This document shows, piece by piece, positions 23,490 to 31,681 of a stretch of DNA of 64,000 bases (position 1 is its first letter; the number at the start of each line of letters is the position of its first letter). Origin of the DNA: Mycolicibacterium komossense (GTDB taxonomy: Bacteria; Actinomycetota; Actinomycetes; Mycobacteriales; Mycobacteriaceae); contig NZ_JACKTY010000048.1 of the NCBI RefSeq assembly GCF_025822605.1, positions 28,987 through 92,986 on the forward strand. Reading direction: 5' to 3'. A model generated the notes under the pieces. That model did no database searches. It had not been told where the DNA came from and saw nothing but the letters and a program-made list of their open reading frames with translations. The translations under genes and the position numbers were made by a program.

Positions 23490-25501
23490 GCGTCGGCTCC
23501 TACATCGGAGACGCTGTCGGACACGATGGCCAGCACTTGACCGGAATCGACCTGGTCACCGGTCGCCACCGCGATCGTCGCGACCACGCCGTCGGCGGGA
23601 GCCCGCACGGTGTGTTCCATCTTCATCGCTTCCAGCACGATCACCGCGGTGCCCGCCATCACCCGGTCGCCCTCGATCACCTCGATGCGCACCACCGATC
23701 CCGGCATCGGTGCCAGTAGCGAGCCGGCCTCCTGAACGGCACTCGGATCGGGGAACCGCTCGACCTCGTGCAGCGCGGTCGAGCCCAGTGCGCTGTCCAC
23801 GTAATAGAGTGCACCACTGCGCTTTACCTGATATCGGCGTCGAACGCCGTCGATCTCGGCGTCGACGTGCCCGGTGCTGGCGGAGAGCAGCCGGACCGTG
23901 GGTTGCCAGCCGTCCACCGAGACGGTCCATGCGCCGCGCTCGAAGCGGTAGCGCACCTCGACTCCGGTATCGCCAGCGGTGAACGCCACCAGCTGGGGCT
24001 GCGCGACGAGGGTCCGGAAGCCCGACGGCAGGCCGGGCAGTATGGTCGTCGCAGACCGGCGATCCGCCTGCGCGGACAGCGCTGCCACCAGTGCGTGCAC
24101 GGCGGTCGGGTCAGGGCTCGCGATCATGAGCTGTGCGGGCTCATGGCGCTGCAGATAACCGGTATCGATTGCGCCCGAACGGAATTCTGGCTCGCGCAGG
24201 ATCCCGATCAACAGGTCCCGGTTGGTGATCACACCGTGCACCATGGTCTCGCGCAGCGCCCGGGCGACGCGGCTGCAGGCTTCGTCGCGGGTGGCCCCAT
24301 AGCCGATGACTTTGGCCAGCATCGGGTCGTAGAACGTGCTGACCACCGAGCCCGATGCAAAGCCGGCGTCGACCCGAATCCCGGGTAGCTCGGGAAATTC
24401 CAGCGTTGTCAGGGTGCCCGACACCGGGATGAAGCCCGCTGCAACATCTTCGGCGTAGAGCCGGACCTCGACGGCGTGTCCGACGGGCGACGTGTGCAGC
24501 ATCTCCGGCGGCAACGGCTCGCCCGCGGCGACCAGCAGCTGGGCGCGCACCAGATCGATGCCGGTGACCAGTTCGGTGACCGGGTGTTCCACCTGCAGTC
24601 GTGTGTTGACTTCGAGGAAATAGAAGGACCCGTCGGCGGCCATCACGAATTCGACTGTGCCCGCACCCTCGTACGCCAGCGCCTTGCCGGCGGCGACCGC
24701 TGCGCGGCCGAGTTCGTCGCGCAATGCGTCGTCGACCACGGGCGAAGGGGCTTCCTCGATGATCTTCTGGTAGCGCCGCTGGATCGAGCATTCCCGCTCG
24801 CCGAGATGGACCAGCGTGCCGTACCGGTCACCGAAGATCTGCACCTCGACGTGACGGGGCGACTCGACGAACTTCTCCAGGAACACCGTTCCGTCACCGA
24901 ATGCCGAGGCAGCCTCACGCCGCGCGCTGCTGACTGCGTCGACGAGTTGGCCTTCGTCACCCACGATGCGCATGCCTCGGCCGCCGCCGCCGAACGCTGC
25001 CTTGACCAGGATGGGGAAGCCGATCTCGGTCGCGGCGGCACGTAGCGCTTCTGGATCCTCGTCGGCGTCGCTGTCGACGGTGACTCCGGGCAGCACTGGC
25101 ACCCCGGCCGCCCGCATCATGTCTTTGGCCGCGATCTTCGATCCCATCGCGGTGATGGCCGCGGGACTGGGGCCGACGAAGATGATGCCGGCGTCGGCGC
25201 AGGCCTGTGCGAAAGCGGCGTTCTCGGAAAGGAATCCGTAACCGGGGTGGACGGCGTCGGCACCGGTGCGGGCAGCGGCCGCCAGGACGAGATCGATCCG
25301 CAGGTAGGTGTCCGCCGGGGCGGTGCCGGGCAGCGCGACGGCCTCGTCTGCCTGCGTCACATAAGGCGCGTCGAGATCGGCGTCGGAGTAGAGCGCGACG
25401 GTGGCGATGTCCATCTCACGCGCAGTCCGGATGATCCGGGACGCGATCTCGCCACGGTTGGCGATGAGTAGTTTCCTGATAGTCGACTTCTTGATTGACA
25501 C
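23486..25501 (-). CDS. Acyl-CoA carboxylase alpha subunit (biotin carboxylase + BCCP)
   Basis: 671 residues starting at GTG 25501, eight bases after the beta-subunit stop with GAGGG in between; upstream frame extension lies inside that gene. Biotin carboxylase domain (1-450) has KLLIANRGEIASRIIRTARE, GGGGRGMR, EKFVESPRHVEVQIFGD and EVNTRLQVEHPVTE. After a BT-type middle domain comes the C-terminal biotinyl domain with EAMKMEHTV; the biotinylated Lys is about residue 627. It carboxylates biotin with ATP and bicarbonate and works with the AccD protein. Similar to AccA2, LiuD and AtuF; the acyl specificity cannot be read. Confidence 0.92.
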   Translation of the reverse strand: MSIKKSTIRKLLIANRGEIASRIIRTAREMDIATVALYSDADLDAPYVTQADEAVALPGTAPADTYLRIDLVLAAAARTGADAVHPGYGFLSENAAFAQACADAGIIFVGPSPAAITAMGSKIAAKDMMRAAGVPVLPGVTVDSDADEDPEALRAAATEIGFPILVKAAFGGGGRGMRIVGDEGQLVDAVSSARREAASAFGDGTVFLEKFVESPRHVEVQIFGDRYGTLVHLGERECSIQRRYQKIIEEAPSPVVDDALRDELGRAAVAAGKALAYEGAGTVEFVMAADGSFYFLEVNTRLQVEHPVTELVTGIDLVRAQLLVAAGEPLPPEMLHTSPVGHAVEVRLYAEDVAAGFIPVSGTLTTLEFPELPGIRVDAGFASGSVVSTFYDPMLAKVIGYGATRDEACSRVARALRETMVHGVITNRDLLIGILREPEFRSGAIDTGYLQRHEPAQLMIASPDPTAVHALVAALSAQADRRSATTILPGLPSGFRTLVAQPQLVAFTAGDTGVEVRYRFERGAWTVSVDGWQPTVRLLSASTGHVDAEIDGVRRRYQVKRSGALYYVDSALGSTALHEVERFPDPSAVQEAGSLLAPMPGSVVRIEVIEGDRVMAGTAVIVLEAMKMEHTVRAPADGVVATIAVATGDQVDSGQVLAIVSDSVSDVGADA

Positions 25502-25508
25502 GATGCCC

Positions 25509-27107
25509 TCACATCCTGAATACGCCGAAACCGCGGCGGCCGGAGACAACGTTGGAATGTGCTGCGGACAAGGCCATCCCGAGCACCGAGCGGGTGTCGC
25601 GCGGGTCGATGACGCCGTCGTCGTAGGTCTTTCCCGAGATGAAGAAGGGATGAGACTCGCGTTCGATCTGTGCCTCGATCTCGGCGGTGCGCTTGGCGTC
25701 GGCTTCGACGTCGAATTCACGACCGGCTGACTCTGCGGCCGCCTTCCCGACGATCGACATCACCCCGGCCAACTGTGCGGCACCCATCACCGCGAGCTTG
25801 GCGTTGACCCAGGTGAACACGAATCGGGGGTCGTACGCCCGTCCGGACATGCCGTAGTTGCCCGCGCCGAACGAACCACCCATGTTGACGGTGATGTGGG
25901 GGACGGTGCTGTTGGTGACGGCGTTGATCATCTTCGCGCCGTCCTTGATGATGCCGCCCTGCTCGTATTCGGCGCCCACCATGAACCCGGTGACATTCTG
26001 CAGGAAGATCAGCGGGATATCGGTCTGGTTGGCCAGCAGGATGAATTCCGTTGCCTTCTTGGACTCTTCGGAGAACAGGACGCCGCGGGTGTTGGCGAGA
26101 ATGCCGACCGGGAAGCCGTGCACAGACGCCCACCCGGTGGCCAGGCTGGTACCCCACCGGGGCTTGTACTCGGAGAACCGGGACCCGTCGACCACTCTGG
26201 CGATGACCTCCCGCGGATCGAACGGCACCCTTGAGTCGCCGGACGCGATTCCCAGGAGCTCCTCTGCGTCGAAAAGCGGATCGTCGGCGGGCTGGGTCGG
26301 CCCGGGGCCGAGCTTGCGGAAGTTGAGGTGAGCGACGATATCGCGGCCGATGCGGATGGCATCGACTTCGTCGATGGCGAAGTAGTCGCCGAGGCCCGAG
26401 ACGCGGGTGTGCATATCGGCCCCGCCGAGCGACTCGTCATCGGACTCTTCGCCGGTGGCCATCTTGACCAGCGGCGGCCCGCCGAGGAACACCTTGGCGG
26501 CTTTGTCGACCAGGACGGCGTAGTCGCACATGCCGGGCACATAGGCGCCACCCGCGGTGGAGTTGCCGAAGACCAGGGAGATGGTGGGGATGCCGATCGA
26601 GGACAGCGCGGTGAGCTTCTGAAAGATGCGCCCGGCGTCGACGAACAAGTCGGACTGCGTGGGCAGGTCGGCGCCGCCGGACTCCACGAGGTAAACCACC
26701 GGGAGTCGATTGACAGTGGCGATATCCAACGCGCGCAGGTTCTTTCGCAGCGTGTAGGGGTTCATCGTGCCACCGCGGACGGTCGGGTCGTGAGCGATGA
26801 TCATGCATTCGGTACCGCTGATCACCCCTACGCCGGTGACGATGGCCGCGCCGACGTTGAACTCGGTGCCCCAGGCCGCCAGAGCCGAGAGCTCCATAAA
26901 GGGGGCGTCCCGGTCCACCAGCAGCTCGATGCGTTCACGGGCCAGCAGCCTGCCGCGGTCGTGGTGGCGCTTGACGTAGCGTTCGCCGCCGCCCGCGGCG
27001 ACGATTTCGAGCTGTTCGTTCAACGCCGCGACAGCCGCGGATTGAACCTCCCGGTTGTGCAGGTAGGCCGCGGAGGCGGTGTCAACGTCCGACGTGAGGA
27101 TGGGCAT
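25509..27107 (-). CDS. Acyl-CoA carboxylase beta subunit (carboxyltransferase)
   Basis: 532 residues with full carboxyltransferase N and C domains: RHHDRGRLLARERIELLVD, MIIAHDPTVRGGTMNPYTLRKNLRALDIA, VYLVESGGADLPTQSD, GNSTAGGAYVPGMCDYAVLV and the C-domain GFMVGAEYEQGGIIKDGAKMINAV and GGSFGAGNYGMSGRAYDPRF. It moves carboxyl from biotin to an acyl-CoA such as methylcrotonyl- or geranyl-CoA; AccD2, LiuB and AtuC share this architecture. First gene of a five-gene operon on the minus strand. Confidence 0.92.
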   Translation of the reverse strand: MPILTSDVDTASAAYLHNREVQSAAVAALNEQLEIVAAGGGERYVKRHHDRGRLLARERIELLVDRDAPFMELSALAAWGTEFNVGAAIVTGVGVISGTECMIIAHDPTVRGGTMNPYTLRKNLRALDIATVNRLPVVYLVESGGADLPTQSDLFVDAGRIFQKLTALSSIGIPTISLVFGNSTAGGAYVPGMCDYAVLVDKAAKVFLGGPPLVKMATGEESDDESLGGADMHTRVSGLGDYFAIDEVDAIRIGRDIVAHLNFRKLGPGPTQPADDPLFDAEELLGIASGDSRVPFDPREVIARVVDGSRFSEYKPRWGTSLATGWASVHGFPVGILANTRGVLFSEESKKATEFILLANQTDIPLIFLQNVTGFMVGAEYEQGGIIKDGAKMINAVTNSTVPHITVNMGGSFGAGNYGMSGRAYDPRFVFTWVNAKLAVMGAAQLAGVMSIVGKAAAESAGREFDVEADAKRTAEIEAQIERESHPFFISGKTYDDGVIDPRDTRSVLGMALSAAHSNVVSGRRGFGVFRM

Positions 27108-27204
27108 CGTCTTCCCTGGAATCGGTGGTGATGGCGGTCAGATGGATAGTGAATACAGAAACGCTAAATGGGTGGGTCCTGGTTCGGCGTGGAAGTCCGA
27201 GGAA

Positions 27205-27239
27205 CATCTCTATCTGGTGAGATGAAGGGTCCGTACGGA
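27205..27239. promoter_or_regulatory. Hairpin and palindrome upstream of the carboxylase operon
   Basis: CATCTC (27205-27210) and GAGATG (27219-27224) form an inverted repeat, followed by the perfect 10-bp palindrome TCCGTACGGA (27230-27239). Both lie in the 165-base gap between the nitronate monooxygenase stop and accD start (same strand). They could be operator sites or a weak terminator; no T-run is seen. Confidence 0.35.
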
Positions 27240-27272
27240 GTAGGGCGGTGTGGCTTCTCGGCCACAAGCTGG

Positions 27273-28178
27273 TCACCGGTAACTATTTCGCGCTTGTCGA
27301 TACTCGGCAGTCAGCGTCGCCACCAACTCGTCGACCTTGAGCACGGAGTGGACCCCGGACACGCTGTGGCCCGCGCTCCAGGCGTCCTGGTTGGCGAGCA
27401 GCCGGTCCTGGGCGAAGCCGGTCCGTGCCGGCGAGTCCGTTGCGGTTCGGTCCAGCCAGGCGGCCAGCAGACTGGCGGGGATCCCGCCCAGATCCGACGA
27501 AAGTCGGATGTCGTCGAGGGTGGCCTCGACAAGTGCGCTGCGGTAGTCGTCGTCGGCGGCGCTTTCATAGGTGGCGATGAAGCGGGTGCCGAGGTAGGCC
27601 AGGTCCGCGCCGAGGACTTCGGCGGCGAAGATGGACCGACCGTCGCTGATACCCCCGGCGAGCACCACTGGCCCGTCGAATCGTTCCCGGATCGCACGCA
27701 CGAAGGCGAACGGATTCGCCCAGCCGGTCTGGCCACCCGCGCCGGCGGTGAGCAGCACCAGGCCGTCGGCGCCGGCGTCGAGCGCATGCCAGGCGTGTCC
27801 GAGGCTTGCCACGTCTGCGTAGACCGCTGCACCCGCGCTGTGCAGTGGCTCGATCACCGGTGCAGGCGATCCGACGCTGGCGATGACCAGCTCGACGCCG
27901 TGGCGCAGCAGGCAATCCAGATCGGCATCCCGCCGGGTGTTGCTGCGATGCACCACCAGGTTCGGCGCGACGGGAGCGTCGGTGGCGTCGACCTCGTCGG
28001 CGATTCGACGCAACCAGTCGTCGAGCGCGCCGGTGCTGGTCGCGTTGTGAGTGGGAAATGAACCGATGACCCCGCTCCGGCAGGTCGCGATCACCAGATC
28101 CGGGCCTGACACCCCCGTCATGGGTGCGGCGATGGCCGGAATCGTCAGCCGATCAGACCAGGGGGTGGTGGGGGGCAC
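27273..28178 (-). CDS. Nitronate monooxygenase (NPD-like FMN protein)
   Basis: GTG 28178 is chosen for GAGGTGA just upstream; 301 residues. TIM-barrel FMN protein with IPAIAAPMTGVSGPDLVIATCRSGVIGSFPTHN at the N-terminus, then GADGLVLLTAGAGGQTGWANPFAFVRAIRERFDGPVVLAGGISDGRSIFAAEVLGADLAYLGTRF, the FMN-phosphate segment of the 2-nitropropane dioxygenase family. The family oxidizes alkyl nitronates or reduces enones; some actinobacterial members act in steroid or lipid degradation. It is followed by the carboxylase operon on the same strand. Confidence 0.85.
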   Translation of the reverse strand: MPPTTPWSDRLTIPAIAAPMTGVSGPDLVIATCRSGVIGSFPTHNATSTGALDDWLRRIADEVDATDAPVAPNLVVHRSNTRRDADLDCLLRHGVELVIASVGSPAPVIEPLHSAGAAVYADVASLGHAWHALDAGADGLVLLTAGAGGQTGWANPFAFVRAIRERFDGPVVLAGGISDGRSIFAAEVLGADLAYLGTRFIATYESAADDDYRSALVEATLDDIRLSSDLGGIPASLLAAWLDRTATDSPARTGFAQDRLLANQDAWSAGHSVSGVHSVLKVDELVATLTAEYRQARNSYR

Positions 28179-28319
28179 GGTGTCACCTCGGGGTTGCAGC
28201 TGCGGCACGCTAGTTAGTGAATCCACAATAACTAATGCCCGCAGCGATATGTCAACTCGAGGGCATGCTCACAGCGCCATCTCCCGATGTGAACGCGATC
28301 TGCCGGGTCGTTTGACAAA

Positions 28320-29432
28320 GTGATACACGTCACCAATGATGTGGCCACTAGTAAATCCTGGCCCGCATCGGGCTGTCGGTCCGAAGGAGCGTCCGCCATC
28401 AGCACCGGTCTCTCACCCCTGGCGTCGGCAACGCTGGATTTCACCGAGTTGGCCGACCGGTTTGCGGATATGAGTGCGGCCACGTCGGCATCGGCGCAGC
28501 GGGACAGCGATCGGGTCGAGGGAGCGCTGTCCGCTGTGCTGGAGGCGTTGGCCCGGATCCGGCAGGAGACCGTTCCCGCCACGGTGCTGGAGCTCGCTCC
28601 GCGGGAATTGTGTGCAACGCGGGTGTTCGGCCGAGTGATGTTGTCGGGCATCCGGGGTTCCACCTGGTTGCCGAAGGCCATGTACGCCGGCGATCCGGAC
28701 GGTCGGGTCACGCTCGAGATCGACGGCGTCGTCGAGGAACTCGAGATCCCGCTGGCCTCGCCGTTGGTCGAGGCCGAAGTCGTGCGACGCCGGCTGCCCG
28801 CTCTTGTTCAGGACGCACAGCACGAACCCCGGACGTGTGTGGCGTTGGTGCAGCGCACCGGCACCCAGGATTATGTGGTTGCTCCGGTCGTCGTGGGGAC
28901 GTCGGTGGTTGCGCTGTTGCACGCAGACTCCGTGTCCGGTGCCCGGCCGCTGCGTGATGTGGACCGGGATCTGCTGCGCATGTTTGCCGACGGGGTCGGC
29001 TTGATCTACGAACGAGCCGGCCTCGCTGAACGCGCCGACGAACAACGCCGGCAGGTGATCGAGGTGTGCGCCGCCGCGACGGCCTCGTCGGCGGCGATCG
29101 ACACCAGCCCCCAACTGCAGCAGGTGGTTTCGGTGGTCAGGGTCACGCCGCCACGCCAGCTCGGGTTGTCGAACCGTGACCGGACCCAGGAATCTCGGGA
29201 AACCCGCGAGTCCAGTCGCCTGTCCAGGCTCACCGCACGGGAACGCGAAGTGCTGGCGTTACTGGCCAGTGGCGCCACGAACGCTCAATTGGCAGATCGG
29301 CTGACGGTCGCCGAGAGCACGGTCAAATCTCACGTCAAACACATTCTGCACAAGCTGGCCGCGGGTAACCGGGCCGCGGCAATCGCCTGCTACCTGCGCG
29401 AGACCCGAGTCGACGAACGGCGGGCACGATGA
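28320..29432 (+). CDS. GAF-LuxR family transcriptional regulator (first of tandem pair)
   Basis: Up to 370 residues from the outermost GTG. The true start is uncertain: a TTGACA at 28312-28317 overlaps this GTG, and the best ribosome site (AAGGAG, 28384-28389) precedes an in-frame ATC at 28398. A middle GAF-like sensor (about 120-245) has ELEIPLASPLVEAEVVRRRLPALVQDAQHEPRT and VVAPVVVGTSVVALLHADS. The C-terminal LuxR HTH is LTAREREVLALLASGATNAQLADRLTVAESTVKSHVKHILHKL. Two paralogs are in this window, one directly downstream with ATGA overlap. Probably a local activator of the catabolic genes. Confidence 0.8.
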   Translation: MIHVTNDVATSKSWPASGCRSEGASAISTGLSPLASATLDFTELADRFADMSAATSASAQRDSDRVEGALSAVLEALARIRQETVPATVLELAPRELCATRVFGRVMLSGIRGSTWLPKAMYAGDPDGRVTLEIDGVVEELEIPLASPLVEAEVVRRRLPALVQDAQHEPRTCVALVQRTGTQDYVVAPVVVGTSVVALLHADSVSGARPLRDVDRDLLRMFADGVGLIYERAGLAERADEQRRQVIEVCAAATASSAAIDTSPQLQQVVSVVRVTPPRQLGLSNRDRTQESRETRESSRLSRLTAREREVLALLASGATNAQLADRLTVAESTVKSHVKHILHKLAAGNRAAAIACYLRETRVDERRAR

Positions 29433-30622
29433 GCGTTTCGATGGCCAGTGACACCACCAAGGCGCCTGGCGCTGCCCGCACCAGATCCGAATGGTGGACG
29501 CGGGAAATCGCTTTGGTGGAACGCCTCAAGACGTTGCGGGAAAGAACCGGCGCAACGCTCGGTGACGGTTCCGTCCTGCCCGTCGTCGACTGGGATGTGC
29601 CGTGGCGGTCAGCCGAGGTGATCTCCGTGCTGACACATTCCTGCATCGACCGGTTGCGCCGGACGAAGGGCGCCGATATCGCTGCTGCCCAAGCACTGTG
29701 CGATTTGATCCTCGACCTGCAGCAGGCCGCCATGGACTGGTATCTACACGAGACCTCGATGCGGGGGCAGCGGCTTGCCGACTGTGCTGCTGGTCTGGGC
29801 CGGCTGAGGTGCATGCCCAACGCGACCGCCCTGATGGAAAGTGCGTGCGAAGAACTGGTGCAGCGCTGTGGTTTCCACCGCGCGGTGCTCTCGCGGGTGG
29901 AAAGCGCCGGCTGGAAGCCGTTGATCATGGAGAATCCGACCAACGATTCGAATCCGTGGTTCAGCGACTGGGTGGGTCAGCTGGTTCCGCTGATGGACTC
30001 TGCGCCCGAGGCGGAGATGCTCTCGCGCCGGCGTCCAGTGCTGGTATTCGACACCGCCAGCGCTCCTGTGTACCGACCCCTGATCATCAACGCGGGTCAC
30101 TCCCGCTCGTATGTGCTCGCCCCCCTGGTGCATGGCAGCGACGTGATCGGCTTTCTGCACTCCGACCATCACCCACTACCTCGACGGGTCGATGAGACCG
30201 ATCGAGATGTGTTGTGGGCCTTTGCCGACGGCTTCAGTCATATCTACGAGCGCACGATCCTGCTGGAACGACTCAGGGCTCACCGCGACAGTGTGCGCGA
30301 CCTGTTCTTTGGTGCGATCGACCGGATCGACGACCTGTGTGAATCGGAGATGGCGTCGCTGCGCCGCGCCGGCGGGGACAGCGACGACCGATCTGGCCCG
30401 CCCGGTGCGACCGGGCCCGGTGGCGGACGCAGGGGCGCCGTCGGCCTGACCGAGCGTGAGGTAGAGGTGTTCGACCTGATGGTTACCGGCGCCAGTAATC
30501 AGGCGATCGCCGACGAGCTGGTGATCACCGAAGGCACGGTGAAATCCCATGTCAAACACATTCTTCGGAAGTACGGGGCGGTCAACCGCGCGCAGGCGAT
30601 CGCCTGGGCGCTGCGGGATTGA
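29429..30622 (+). CDS. GAF-LuxR family transcriptional regulator (second of tandem pair)
   Basis: 397 residues, ATG within the stop of the preceding regulator. A basic N-terminal region is followed by a helical segment (ESACEELVQRCGFHRAVLSRVESAGW), a GAF-like domain with SRRRPVLVFDTASAPVYRPLIINAGHSRSYVLAPLVHGSDVIGFLHSDHHPLPR, a Gly/Pro-rich linker (about 310-335), and the LuxR HTH LTEREVEVFDLMVTGASNQAIADELVITEGTVKSHVKHILRKYGA. The conserved pair suggests two regulators that act together, possibly as heterodimers. Ends one base before the convergent flavin reductase stop. Confidence 0.85.
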   Translation: MSVSMASDTTKAPGAARTRSEWWTREIALVERLKTLRERTGATLGDGSVLPVVDWDVPWRSAEVISVLTHSCIDRLRRTKGADIAAAQALCDLILDLQQAAMDWYLHETSMRGQRLADCAAGLGRLRCMPNATALMESACEELVQRCGFHRAVLSRVESAGWKPLIMENPTNDSNPWFSDWVGQLVPLMDSAPEAEMLSRRRPVLVFDTASAPVYRPLIINAGHSRSYVLAPLVHGSDVIGFLHSDHHPLPRRVDETDRDVLWAFADGFSHIYERTILLERLRAHRDSVRDLFFGAIDRIDDLCESEMASLRRAGGDSDDRSGPPGATGPGGGRRGAVGLTEREVEVFDLMVTGASNQAIADELVITEGTVKSHVKHILRKYGAVNRAQAIAWALRD

Positions 30623-30623
30623 G

Positions 30624-31121
30624 CTACCCGGCACCCGCCGCCGCTGTGCCCAGATAGTTCCCGTCGTGGTAGAGCAGTGCGCTCGGGGTTGCCGCGTCGT
30701 CGACATGAATCCTGGTGACCGCACCGATCACCAGGGTCGAGTCGCCCGCGGCGATCAGCTGATCCGGCGTGATGCGTAACCAGGTCGGCGTGCCGTGTAG
30801 CAGTGGCTCGCCGGTTTCGATTGTGGTCCAGAGAGATTCGTCGGCGAACCGGTGCTCGGCGCTGCGGGAGAAGCGGCGTGCCACCTCCAATTGATGCTCG
30901 CCGAGTAGGTGCACGAGCAGCGAGTCGGCCGACCCTAGGGCGGCAATACTGGAGGATGTGTGGGTGATGTTGAACGACACCAGCGGCGGGTCGAGTGACA
31001 GTGACGCGAACGATGTCGCCGTGAACCCGACCGGACCCGGCGGCGACATCAGGGTGATCACGGCGACGCCGGCGGGGTGGCGTCGCAGTGCAGCGCGATA
31101 GGTGTCGGCAGTGACCGTCAT
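30624..31121 (-). CDS. Flavin reductase-like protein (FMN-binding split barrel)
   Basis: 165 residues: YRAALRRHPAGVAVITLMSPPGPVGFTATSFASLSLDPPLVSFNI is the N-terminal FMN-binding signature of HpaC/DszD-type short flavin reductases, and LLVHLLGEHQLEVARRFSR and a C-terminal LLYHDGNYLG close the fold. It supplies reduced flavin to two-component monooxygenases. The ATG overlaps the stop of the preceding luciferase-like remnant. Possible partners in the window are that protein and the DszC-like acyl-CoA dehydrogenase homolog. Confidence 0.85.
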   Translation of the reverse strand: MTVTADTYRAALRRHPAGVAVITLMSPPGPVGFTATSFASLSLDPPLVSFNITHTSSSIAALGSADSLLVHLLGEHQLEVARRFSRSAEHRFADESLWTTIETGEPLLHGTPTWLRITPDQLIAAGDSTLVIGAVTRIHVDDAATPSALLYHDGNYLGTAAAGAG

Positions 31122-31573
31122 GCCGGGCGGGGCTCACGGGTCAGCGACGAGATCGGGCCCATCGTCGAAAGTTCGGGTAGTACCTCGTCGAAGATGAGGA
31201 CGCGGGCAGCGTCGGTGACCGGCAGCAGCACAGCTCCGTCGGCGATGGCGAGGGCGTGGATATCGGCGATCAGACCGGCCAGACCGGCAGGCGTTCCGAC
31301 GTAGAGCAGCGTGTCCCCGCGGTCCCACCCGGCCTGGGCCAGGGCCGAGCGGGCGGACTGCGCGTCGCGGGCGATCATCGCCTCGATATCGACCACCACG
31401 ACCGCGTCCGGGTGATCCGCACGAACGGCGGCGGCTCGCTGGGTAACGCCGCGCAGGTCTGTCGCGCGGATCCGAATCGCACCGTTGGGGGCATGGTCGA
31501 CACCAATGCGCAGTGGCCCGCTCGGTGAGATATCGAAGTTCGGCATGCTGCCCCTCGGGAACGTGGTCGTCAT
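31118..31573 (-). CDS. Short protein resembling the C-terminal part of a luciferase-like monooxygenase
   Basis: ATG 31573 with GGGGAG upstream gives 151 residues; a frame to 31648 lacks support. The C-terminal half, LLYVGTPAGLAGLIADIHALAIADGAVLLPVTDAARVLIFDEVLPELSTMG, matches the end of NtaA/SnaA/DszA-type flavin monooxygenases (GTP-E-VAD.., DG..L.P, VVPEL). The first half resembles the preceding GR..AAR.AD..F portion. The main TIM-barrel catalytic region is absent. It is coupled by ATGA to the flavin reductase. It could be a decayed enzyme or a retained accessory domain. Confidence 0.6.
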   Translation of the reverse strand: MTTTFPRGSMPNFDISPSGPLRIGVDHAPNGAIRIRATDLRGVTQRAAAVRADHPDAVVVVDIEAMIARDAQSARSALAQAGWDRGDTLLYVGTPAGLAGLIADIHALAIADGAVLLPVTDAARVLIFDEVLPELSTMGPISSLTREPRPA

Positions 31574-31615
31574 TCGGTGTGACTCCCCAATGCTTGGCGT
31601 AACAAAATGTGTGGT

Positions 31616-31654
31616 CCCCGCATGCCCGCATCGGACGGGTTTGGGCATGCGGGG
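31616..31654 (-). terminator. Strong hairpin terminator after the aldehyde dehydrogenase operon
   Basis: Perfect 12-bp arms CCCCGCATGCCC (31616-31627) and GGGCATGCGGGG (31643-31654) with a 15-base loop. Read on the minus strand it comes 28 bases after the aldehyde dehydrogenase stop and is followed by a weak ATTTTGTTA tract, so partial termination before the luciferase-like/flavin reductase pair is likely. Confidence 0.65.
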
Positions 31655-31681
31655 AGGTCTTCGCAGGTCAGTCGCACTTCC

